A stretch of DNA of 5,273 nucleotides from Paracoccaceae bacterium (GTDB taxonomy: Bacteria > Pseudomonadota > Alphaproteobacteria > Rhodobacterales > Rhodobacteraceae), in the NCBI GenBank assembly GCA_003447515.1, contig DLZA01000324.1, positions 1 to 5,273 on the forward strand, in the 5' to 3' direction. Shown piece after piece: positions 1 through 5,273 of the stretch (positions within the stretch are counted from its first letter, which is position 1; every line of letters starts with the position of its first letter). The notes beneath the pieces were generated by a model. That model was not told the origin of the DNA. It saw only the letters and a program-made list of their open reading frames with translations, and searched no databases. Position numbers and translations under genes: made by a program.

Positions 1-1
1 G

Positions 2-217
2 CGTGCACTGGCAACAGTGGCTGGTCTTACGGCTAATGGGGCAGACGATACAGCGGCTATAATTACAGCGATCCACGCGGCAACCGCTGCAGGCGCATCC
101 AAGCGCGAAATTTTGGAAACAATTTTACAAATGGTAGCCATTGGTGTCGTTACCGGCGTTTCAAAGGCGATGATTGCAGCAATGGCTGCCTTCTCCACAG
201 ATGGAGAGTCTCTATGA
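2..217 (+). CDS. Partial CMD/AhpD-like small protein (3' end only)
   Basis: The 5' end lies outside the window; the reading frame is open from base 2 and gives 71 residues before TGA at 215-217. A GTG at 17 is in frame, but the frame continues upstream of it with family-like residues (RALATVAGL), so it is probably not the start. The pattern hydrophobic helix, then [15 protein letters not shown], then a second Ala-rich helix with GVSKA, resembles the C-terminal half of the carboxymuconolactone decarboxylase/AhpD all-helical fold (PcaC, AhpD). No cysteine is present in the visible part. Counting back from the glycine of AAGASKREI, the histidine is at -6, whereas the family usually has it at -8. 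A decarboxylase or peroxidase-reductase activity therefore cannot be assumed. It overlaps nuoJ by four bases (ATGA), so it is co-transcribed and probably translationally coupled with complex I genes. Extra open reading frames of unknown role are known in alphaproteobacterial nuo clusters (Rhodobacter capsulatus, Paracoccus), and this may be one. Fold assignment is moderate; function is unknown. Confidence 0.6.
   Translation, partial: RALATVAGLTANGADDTAAIITAIHAATAAGASKREILETILQMVAIGVVTGVSKAMIAAMAAFSTDGESL
203..206 (+). promoter_or_regulatory. Ribosome binding site of nuoJ, inside the preceding gene
   Basis: GGAG (within GGAGAG) lies seven bases before the nuoJ ATG at 214. It sits inside the last codons of the CMD-like gene, which supports ATG 214 as the start and coupled translation through the ATGA overlap. 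Confidence 0.6.
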
Positions 218-828
218 CCGTCACAGCACTGGCATTTTACCTTTTTGCCTTCACGGGCGTAGGCGCTGGTCTGCTTGTCGTGATCGCGCGAAACCCCGTG
301 CATTCTGTGCTGTGGTTGATTTTGTCATTTTTTTCAGCTGCGGGATTATTCGTTTTGATGGGAGCAGAATTCGTAGCGATGCTGCTCGCCATCGTTTACG
401 TGGGTGCGGTGGCGGTTCTGTTCTTGTTTGTTGTTATGATGCTCGACGTAGATTTTGCTGAATTAAAAAGTGGAATGCAAAGGTACTTGCCCCTCGGTCT
501 ATTAGTCGGGTTGATCCTACTGATCGAACTTGGGCTGGTCTACGGGCATTGGAATGTATCGGACGCTGCCGCTGGTCTGCGTCAATCGCCAACACCACCA
601 ATTGAAGAAACGCACAATACGTTAGCGCTCGGCCGTTTGATATACACCGATTACATTTACCTATTTCAAGCCTCTGGCTTGATTCTACTGGTGGCCATGA
701 TCGGGGCGATTGTTCTGACACTGCGCCACCGCGAAGATATCAAACGCCAAAACGTTGTGCAGCAAATGCACCGCGATCCAGCTGAGGCGATAGAGCTGAG
801 AGACGTGAAACCGGGGCAGGGACTTTAA
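214..828 (+). CDS. nuoJ: NADH-quinone oxidoreductase subunit J (complex I, ND6 homologue)
   Basis: A 204-residue membrane subunit of complex I; it sits between the quinone-binding end (NuoH/A) and the antiporter-like chain. Five hydrophobic segments are visible at about 2-24, 30-50, 53-78, 91-111 and 147-171, matching the five-helix ND6/NuoJ family. The third carries the family signature [19 protein letters not shown] (59-77) with Tyr62 and Gly64. This is the helix that forms a pi-bulge in structures and switches conformation during turnover. A second conserved block, from LGRLIYTDY (139-147) through [14 protein letters not shown] (152-165), opens the last helix. A hydrophilic tail of about 33 residues (172-204), rich in Arg/Asp/Glu and ending KPGQGL, makes it somewhat longer than E. 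coli NuoJ (184) and is of a type I recall from alphaproteobacterial NuoJ. The start is set by the ATGA overlap and a GGAG seven bases upstream. Two bases separate it from nuoK. Identification is firm. Confidence 0.97.
   Translation: MTVTALAFYLFAFTGVGAGLLVVIARNPVHSVLWLILSFFSAAGLFVLMGAEFVAMLLAIVYVGAVAVLFLFVVMMLDVDFAELKSGMQRYLPLGLLVGLILLIELGLVYGHWNVSDAAAGLRQSPTPPIEETHNTLALGRLIYTDYIYLFQASGLILLVAMIGAIVLTLRHREDIKRQNVVQQMHRDPAEAIELRDVKPGQGL
818..822 (+). promoter_or_regulatory. Ribosome binding site of nuoK
   Basis: AGGGA lies eight bases before the nuoK ATG at 831 and overlaps the last codons of nuoJ. It is a moderate match to the Shine-Dalgarno sequence and fits the start that gives the usual NuoK N-terminus. 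Confidence 0.5.
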
Positions 829-830
829 CC

Positions 831-1136
831 ATGATAACCCTAGAACACTACCTGACTGTGGCAGCTTTGCTATTTGTTATTGGCATTTTTGGTATCTTCT
901 TAAATCGTAAAAACGTTATCGTTATATTGATGTCGATTGAGTTGATGCTCTTGGCTGTGAATATAAACTTGGTCGCTTTTTCTGTGCATTTGGGTGATCT
1001 GGTGGGCCAAATATTTACACTGTTCGTTTTGACTGTTGCGGCCGCTGAGGCTGCGATTGGGCTTGCTATCCTTGTGTGTTTCTTCCGTAACCGCGGTACG
1101 ATCGCGGTGGAAGACGTGAATGTGATGAAGGGGTAA
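831..1136 (+). CDS. nuoK: NADH-quinone oxidoreductase subunit K (complex I, ND4L homologue)
   Basis: A 101-residue protein, essentially the family length (E. coli NuoK is 100). NuoK is a three-helix membrane subunit packed between NuoJ and NuoN, and its two buried glutamates are part of the proton path. Helices are visible at about 6-24, 28-51 and 57-86. The conserved membrane glutamates are Glu37 in the [11 protein letters not shown] block (34-44) and Glu73 in [12 protein letters not shown] (68-79), equivalent to Glu36 and Glu72 of E. coli. LNRKNVI (24-30) is the typical short loop after helix 1. The C-terminus [16 protein letters not shown] is the form common in alphaproteobacteria. ATG at 831 gives the expected N-terminus ([10 protein letters not shown]) with no need for an alternative. 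It follows nuoJ after two bases and precedes nuoL by nine. Both key residues are intact, so I expect a functional protein. Confidence 0.97.
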   Translation: MITLEHYLTVAALLFVIGIFGIFLNRKNVIVILMSIELMLLAVNINLVAFSVHLGDLVGQIFTLFVLTVAAAEAAIGLAILVCFFRNRGTIAVEDVNVMKG

Positions 1137-1138
1137 GG
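1135..1138 (+). promoter_or_regulatory. Weak ribosome binding site of nuoL overlapping the nuoK stop
   Basis: AAGG overlaps the nuoK TAA and lies seven bases before the nuoL ATG at 1146. It is the weakest match among the starts in this window; nuoL may depend on ribosomes finishing nuoK. Confidence 0.35.
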
Positions 1139-1145
1139 CAGAGCA

Positions 1146-3137
1146 ATGGAAACTATTCTCCTCTTCTCGCCACTGGCTGGTGCGCTTATCTGTGGCTTTG
1201 GTTGGAAATTTATCGGCGAAACAGTTGCAACGTATGTGTCCACGGTTTTGTTGATGCTTACGGCGGCATTGTCTTGGGTAATTTTCCTAACTTATGATGC
1301 AAATAATGGTGTGGATGTAATTTCACTGTTTAAGTTTATTGAAAGCGGATCATTATCCACGGACTGGGCCATTCGGATCGACCGCCTGACAACAATTATG
1401 CTAATTGTAATAAATACAGTGTCAGCACTCGTGCACCTGTATTCATTGGGCTACATGGCGCGCGATGAAAACTTCAAAGTGGGTGAAAGCTATCGTCCAC
1501 GCTTTTTTGCGTATTTATCGTTCTTTACTTTTGCCATGTTGATGCTCGTGACCTCCGATAACCTATTGCAAATGTTCTTTGGATGGGAAGGTGTGGGGGT
1601 TGCATCCTATCTTTTGATCGGCTTTTATTATCGCAAACCATCCGCAAATGCAGCTAATATCAAAGCGTTTGTTGTGAACCGCGTCGGTGATTTTGGCTTT
1701 GCGCTTGGTATTTTTGGTCTATTTTATTTGACTGATAGCATCAACTTTTCGGAGGTGCTGGATCCGAGGAATGCTCATCACCTAGCTGAGACCAAGGTTG
1801 TGTTCCTTAGCTGGAAAATGAATGCGCTTGAGATTGTGACTTTCTTGCTATTCGTTGGCGCAATGGGGAAATCGGCGCAGCTGGTGCTACACACGTGGTT
1901 GCCAGACGCTATGGAGGGGCCCACCCCAGTGTCGGCCTTGATTCATGCCGCAACCATGGTGACGGCTGGTGTGTTCATGGTATGTCGATTATCCCCGCTT
2001 ATGGAATATGCAGTTTGGACCCCAAACTTCATCGTTTTTATTGGCGCGACCACAGCGTTTTTTGCGGCGACAGTTGGTCTTGTTCAAAATGACATTAAAC
2101 GCGTGATTGCTTATTCGACGTGTTCGCAGCTTGGTTATATGTTTGTTGCCGCTGGTGTGGGTGCTTACCCTGTTGCGATGTTTCACCTTCTGACACATGC
2201 GTTCTTTAAGGCGATGTTATTCCTTGGGGCGGGTTCGGTGATCCATGCGATGCACCACGAACAAGACATGCGTAACTACGGCAATTTGCGTAAAAAAATT
2301 CCATATACCTTTGTGGCCATGATGATTGGTACGCTGGCTATAACGGGCGTTGGTATTCCGCTCACAGGCTGGATTGGTTTTGCGGGCTTTGCGTCCAAAG
2401 ATGCAGTGATTGAGAGCGCCTTTGCAGGTGGCACTGGCGTCTCCATGTATGCTTACATCATGCTGGTAATTGCCGCGCTATTCACCAGTTTTTATTCCTG
2501 GCGTCTGATCTTTATGACCTTCTATGGCAAAGAACGTGGTGATCATCATTCGCATGAACATGCACACGAAAGCCCGATGGTCATGGTCATTCCACTAGCT
2601 GTTTTGGCTTTGGGTGCGATCTTTGCAGGTATGTATTGGTACGAAGACTTTTTTGGCAAAGTTAAGCACATCGAAGAATGGTTTGGTGCATCCATTTACA
2701 TGAACCACGAGACCAACCACGTTATCCACGACGCGCACTATGTGCCAACCTGGGTGAAACTCAGTCCGTTCGTGGCTATGGTGGTCGGCTTTATAACGGC
2801 CTGGCTGTTCTACATCAAAAACACAGATTTGCCTAAAAAGCTTGCCGCGCAACAAAGCCATTTATATCAGTTTTTGCTTAAAAAATGGTACTTTGACGAG
2901 CTGTACGATGTTATTTTTGTGCGCCCAGCCATGTGGCTTGGCACAGTTCTTTGGAAAAAAGGTGACGGATCCATTATTGATGGTGCATTAAATGGATTGG
3001 CAATGACAATCGTACCGTGGTTCACGCGGCTCGCGGGTCGCGCGCAGTCTGGGTATTTGTTCCACTATGCTTTTGCTATGTTTGTGGGATTGGCTGCTAT
3101 AATCACATGGTTCGCGATTGGTGGAGGTTATCGCTGA
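1146..3137 (+). CDS. nuoL: NADH-quinone oxidoreductase subunit L (complex I, ND5 homologue)
   Basis: A 663-residue distal proton-pumping subunit of complex I (E. coli NuoL is 613), homologous to Mrp/MrpA antiporter subunits. The antiporter core is complete: [15 protein letters not shown] (146-160) with Glu148 (E. coli Glu144), NRVGDFGF (178-185) with Asp182, GAMGKSAQ (238-245) with Lys242 (E. coli Lys229), [19 protein letters not shown] (249-267), [14 protein letters not shown] (351-364) with Lys355, and FASKDA (415-420) with Lys418 (E. coli Lys399). After the core comes a His-rich hydrophilic loop (463-474) and a further loop with several His (508-531). Then follow a helix at about 541-557, a region with [14 protein letters not shown] (581-594) leading into the long lateral helix that braces the membrane arm, and a last membrane helix at about 640-658. 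No frameshift or internal stop occurs. ATG 1146 gives the usual short N-terminus before helix 1. The stop TGA shares its last base with the nuoM start. Identification is firm. Confidence 0.98.
   Translation: METILLFSPLAGALICGFGWKFIGETVATYVSTVLLMLTAALSWVIFLTYDANNGVDVISLFKFIESGSLSTDWAIRIDRLTTIMLIVINTVSALVHLYSLGYMARDENFKVGESYRPRFFAYLSFFTFAMLMLVTSDNLLQMFFGWEGVGVASYLLIGFYYRKPSANAANIKAFVVNRVGDFGFALGIFGLFYLTDSINFSEVLDPRNAHHLAETKVVFLSWKMNALEIVTFLLFVGAMGKSAQLVLHTWLPDAMEGPTPVSALIHAATMVTAGVFMVCRLSPLMEYAVWTPNFIVFIGATTAFFAATVGLVQNDIKRVIAYSTCSQLGYMFVAAGVGAYPVAMFHLLTHAFFKAMLFLGAGSVIHAMHHEQDMRNYGNLRKKIPYTFVAMMIGTLAITGVGIPLTGWIGFAGFASKDAVIESAFAGGTGVSMYAYIMLVIAALFTSFYSWRLIFMTFYGKERGDHHSHEHAHESPMVMVIPLAVLALGAIFAGMYWYEDFFGKVKHIEEWFGASIYMNHETNHVIHDAHYVPTWVKLSPFVAMVVGFITAWLFYIKNTDLPKKLAAQQSHLYQFLLKKWYFDELYDVIFVRPAMWLGTVLWKKGDGSIIDGALNGLAMTIVPWFTRLAGRAQSGYLFHYAFAMFVGLAAIITWFAIGGGYR
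3123..3127 (+). promoter_or_regulatory. Strong ribosome binding site of nuoM, inside nuoL
   Basis: GGAGG, a full core Shine-Dalgarno match, lies nine bases before ATG 3137 and within the last codons of nuoL. It decides the nuoM start: the same frame is open back to an ATG at 3017, but those 40 extra codons only read nuoL out of frame. Confidence 0.75.
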
Positions 3138-4681
3138 TGGATAATCTTCTTTCGGTTGTTACGTTTCTTCCGCTTCTGGGTGCAACCATTCTTGCTGTGT
3201 TTTTACGTGGGTCCGATGCCGCGGCACAAAAGAATGCCAAGATGCTTGCTCTAGTGGTTACAAGCGCAACATTTGTAATTTCAATCGCGATTTATACGCA
3301 GTTTGATTCCAACGATACTGGCTTTCAATTTGTTGAAGAATACGACTGGTTTGGTGGCCTGAAATACAAGCTGGGCGTGGATGGAATTTCTGTTCTGTTT
3401 GTTTTGCTGACCACGTTCCTTATGCCTGTGGTTATTGGGGCCTGTTGGTTGGTAGAAGACCGCGTCAAAGAATATATGATCTTGTTCTTGGTGTTGGAGA
3501 CGCTGATGATTGCCGTGTTCTGTGCACTTGATCTCATCATGTTCTACGTCGTGTTTGAAGCGGGCCTTATCCCGATGTTCTTAATCGTGGGTGTTTGGGG
3601 CGGGCAAAACCGCATCTACGCCGCATTCAAGTTCTTCCTTTATACTTTGTTTGGCTCTGTTTTGATGCTTGTTGCGATGCTTGCAATGTGGTGGGATGCC
3701 GGTACGACAGACATTCCAACATTGCTGCAGCATAAATTCGCATCTGATAGTTTTTCTATTGCGGGCATCACCGTGGTTGGCGGTCTGCAAACTCTGCTGT
3801 TTCTTGCATTCTTTGCCAGCTTTGCGGTAAAAATGCCGATGTGGCCTGTGCACACCTGGTTGCCCGATGCGCACGTTCAGGCTCCGACAGCAGGTTCTGT
3901 TGTCCTTGCTGCGATCCTGCTTAAAATGGGTGGTTATGGCTTTATTCGCTTTAGCTTGCCGATGTTTCCAGTTGCATCTGATCTGTTAGCGGATTTTGTA
4001 ATGACGTTGTCCGTCATTGCGATCATTTATACGTCCCTTGTGGCGATGATGCAGGAAGACATGAAAAAGCTAATTGCCTATTCATCTGTCGCCCACATGG
4101 GTTTTGTGACGATGGGTATTTTCACGCTAAACCAACAGGGCCTTGATGGTGCTATCTTCCAGATGATCAGCCATGGCTTCATTTCGGGAGCGCTCTTCCT
4201 TGGGGTCGGGGTGATTTACGATCGGATGCACACGCGCCAGATTGATGCTTACGGTGGCCTTGTTGTTCGCATGCCCGCCTTTGCGCTTGTGTTTATGCTG
4301 TTTACTATGGCGAACGTGGGTTTGCCAGGTACATCCGGGTTTGTTGGTGAATTCCTAACGCTGATTGCGGCCTTCCGTGCGAACACCTGGATCGCCTTCG
4401 GGGCCACGACGGGTGTGATCCTATCAGCTGCCTATGCACTTTGGCTTTATCGTCGGGTGGTCTTTGGTGACCTCATCAAAGAGAGCCTTAGTTCTATTAC
4501 CGATATGGATCGCCGCGAACGTTTGATGATGGCACCGCTTGTTATTATGACGCTGTTACTAGGAATTTACCCAGCACTCGTACTCGACCTGATCAGTCCC
4601 TCGATCGGTGCTCTCGTTCAACATGTTCAATCTGCAACGCCTGAAACTGTGCAAGCTGCGGTTTCCAAGGCCAGTCACTAA
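3137..4681 (+). CDS. nuoM: NADH-quinone oxidoreductase subunit M (complex I, ND4 homologue)
   Basis: A 514-residue middle proton-pumping subunit of complex I (E. coli NuoM is 509), of the same antiporter superfamily as NuoL and NuoN. Pathway residues are all seen: Glu141 in [12 protein letters not shown] (136-147; E. coli Glu144), Lys232 in [18 protein letters not shown] (229-246; E. coli Lys234), Lys263 in [10 protein letters not shown] (260-269; E. coli Lys265), His346 in [14 protein letters not shown] (343-356), and Glu405 in [10 protein letters not shown] (398-407; E. coli Glu407). The N-terminal block [11 protein letters not shown] (75-85) and the loop [17 protein letters not shown] (306-322) are also typical. 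Hydrophobic segments run along the whole length, consistent with the 14-helix family. The start at 3137 is chosen over an in-frame ATG at 3017 because of the GGAGG at 3123-3127, the TGATG junction with the nuoL stop, and the family's N-terminus ([16 protein letters not shown]). The hydrophilic tail from about 497 is unremarkable. nuoN follows after 14 bases. The gene appears intact. Confidence 0.98.
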   Translation: MDNLLSVVTFLPLLGATILAVFLRGSDAAAQKNAKMLALVVTSATFVISIAIYTQFDSNDTGFQFVEEYDWFGGLKYKLGVDGISVLFVLLTTFLMPVVIGACWLVEDRVKEYMILFLVLETLMIAVFCALDLIMFYVVFEAGLIPMFLIVGVWGGQNRIYAAFKFFLYTLFGSVLMLVAMLAMWWDAGTTDIPTLLQHKFASDSFSIAGITVVGGLQTLLFLAFFASFAVKMPMWPVHTWLPDAHVQAPTAGSVVLAAILLKMGGYGFIRFSLPMFPVASDLLADFVMTLSVIAIIYTSLVAMMQEDMKKLIAYSSVAHMGFVTMGIFTLNQQGLDGAIFQMISHGFISGALFLGVGVIYDRMHTRQIDAYGGLVVRMPAFALVFMLFTMANVGLPGTSGFVGEFLTLIAAFRANTWIAFGATTGVILSAAYALWLYRRVVFGDLIKESLSSITDMDRRERLMMAPLVIMTLLLGIYPALVLDLISPSIGALVQHVQSATPETVQAAVSKASH

Positions 4682-4682
4682 C

Positions 4683-4686
4683 GGAG
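4683..4686 (+). promoter_or_regulatory. Ribosome binding site of nuoN
   Basis: GGAG lies nine bases before ATG 4696 in the 14-base nuoM-nuoN spacer. A second purine run, GGGA at 4688-4691, is only four bases from the ATG and is a poorer fit. Confidence 0.55.
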
Positions 4687-4695
4687 CGGGAAGAT

Positions 4696-5273
4696 ATGAT
4701 TTCCAGCGATATTACCATCGTTCTGCCAGAGGTCTTGCTGGCTGTGTTCTCTATGGCCGCATTGATGTTTGCCGTTTACACAAAAAAGGACGACACTGCG
4801 CCGCTGGTCACTTGGGCCACAGCAGGCGCTATGATGGCCATCGGCTTGTGGATTGCGGCTTCGCCGATTGATAATCGTATGGCGTTTAACGGGGCGTTTA
4901 TCGATGATGGATTTTCCCGCTTTGCCAAGGTGCTTATGCTGTTTTCCAGTGCAATTATGCTGCTGTTGAGCCAAGATTATCTGCGCCGCAACAATATGTT
5001 CAAATTCGAATATCCAATCCTGATCGCGCTTGCCACAGTTGGCATGATGATGATGGTTTCTGCGGGAGATTTGATGGCGCTGTATATGGGCTTGGAGTTG
5101 CAATCGCTTGCGCTTTACGTAATTGCTGCATTTCATCGTGATAGCCTGAAATCGACTGAAGCAGGTTTGAAATATTTTGTGCTAGGTGCACTGTCTTCAG
5201 GTATGCTGCTGTATGGTGCGTCTTTTGTTTACGGCTACACTGGCACAACCAACTTTGCTGGCATTGCATCGAC
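4696..5273 (+). CDS. nuoN: NADH-quinone oxidoreductase subunit N (complex I, ND2 homologue), 5' part
   Basis: The first 192 codons of nuoN; the frame runs open off the window end, and the family is usually about 480 residues, so roughly the first 40% is present. NuoN is the antiporter-like pumping subunit nearest NuoK. Visible family features are the N-terminal DITIVLPEVLLAV (5-17), IDDGFSRFAKVLM (69-81) before the next helix, GDLMALYMGLELQSLALYV (124-142) with the buried Glu134 (equivalent to E. coli Glu133), and the block STEAGLKYFVLGALSSGML (153-171) with Lys159. This last block is diagnostic for NuoN as opposed to NuoL or NuoM. The equivalents of the later lysines (E. coli Lys217, Lys247, Lys395) fall outside the window and cannot be judged. 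ATG 4696 is chosen from its GGAG and the match to the usual NuoN N-terminus. The four Met in a row at 117-120 lie within a membrane helix and do not look abnormal. Confidence 0.96.
   Translation, partial: MISSDITIVLPEVLLAVFSMAALMFAVYTKKDDTAPLVTWATAGAMMAIGLWIAASPIDNRMAFNGAFIDDGFSRFAKVLMLFSSAIMLLLSQDYLRRNNMFKFEYPILIALATVGMMMMVSAGDLMALYMGLELQSLALYVIAAFHRDSLKSTEAGLKYFVLGALSSGMLLYGASFVYGYTGTTNFAGIAS

Noticed and set aside
17..19. GTG as the true start of the CMD-like gene
   Set aside because: The frame is open upstream to the window edge and the residues before the GTG fit the family (Arg-Ala-Leu-Ala before the helix); a 66-residue protein would lack half of the fold.
174..461. 95-codon + strand open frame overlapping nuoJ, Cys/Arg-rich
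   Set aside because: It lies out of frame across the CMD-like/nuoJ junction and the well-conserved start of nuoJ; its Arg/Cys-rich composition is typical of an out-of-frame reading of a membrane-protein gene.
848..1243. 131-codon antisense open frame opposite nuoK and nuoL
   Set aside because: It crosses a nuoK/nuoL junction on the opposite strand, has no recognisable motif, and both sense genes are strongly conserved.
3017..3136. Forty-codon N-terminal extension of nuoM
   Set aside because: It would overlap the conserved end of nuoL, adds residues unlike any NuoM N-terminus, and ATG 3137 has a full GGAGG and a stop-start junction.
5044..5055. Four ATG codons in tandem, possible internal start or repeat
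   Set aside because: They encode Met117-120 inside a nuoN membrane helix, in frame, with no Shine-Dalgarno at a proper distance; Met-rich helices are common in this family.
4678..5136. 152-codon antisense open frame opposite nuoN
   Set aside because: It is the antisense shadow of clearly coding nuoN; the His/Gln/Arg-rich composition comes from reading complementary hydrophobic codons, and no recognisable domain is seen.
1..5273. Mobile element, CRISPR array, tRNA/rRNA or novel defence system
   Set aside because: Nothing of the kind was seen; almost every base belongs to a conserved complex I gene or the short gene before them, and no direct or inverted repeats stood out by eye.

Overview
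The window is a stretch of core respiratory-chain genes: the 3' half of a bacterial complex I (NADH:quinone oxidoreductase, nuo) operon, all on the + strand. It holds nuoJ, nuoK, nuoL, nuoM and the first 192 codons of nuoN. Upstream is the 3' end of a small gene resembling the carboxymuconolactone decarboxylase (CMD)/AhpD family. The organism is most likely an alphaproteobacterium, plausibly a marine Rhodobacterales/Roseobacter-type member of moderate GC. The reasons are the NuoK sequence (long stretches match my memory of the alphaproteobacterial consensus, including the VEDxNxMKG C-terminus), the NuoJ tail ending in KPGQGL, and the His-rich NuoL loop. This is from recognition, not a database search.

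Layout: the partial CMD-like gene (2-217) overlaps nuoJ (214-828) through ATGA. nuoK (831-1136) follows after 2 bp and nuoL (1146-3137) after 9 bp. nuoM (3137-4681) shares one base with the nuoL stop codon (TGATG), and nuoN (4696 to the window end) follows after 14 bp. There is no gap longer than 14 bp, no room for an internal promoter in a spacer, and no terminator-like hairpin was noticed between genes. The whole window therefore looks like part of one polycistronic, translationally coupled transcript whose promoter lies upstream and whose end lies downstream.

Function: NuoJ, K, L, M and N are integral membrane subunits of the proton-pumping arm. NuoL, NuoM and NuoN are the three Mrp-antiporter-like pumping modules. 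NuoK and NuoJ link them to the quinone end (NuoH/A, not in the window). The key charged residues of the proton pathway are present: TM-helix glutamates and lysines in NuoL and NuoM, both glutamates of NuoK, and the first glutamate/lysine pair of NuoN. No frameshift or internal stop is visible, so the genes appear intact and functional.

I found no previously undescribed system. The one item worth a second look is the non-nuo gene inside the operon just before nuoJ. It resembles the CMD/AhpD fold but, in the part visible, lacks the AhpD CxxC pair and has no histidine at the family-typical position.
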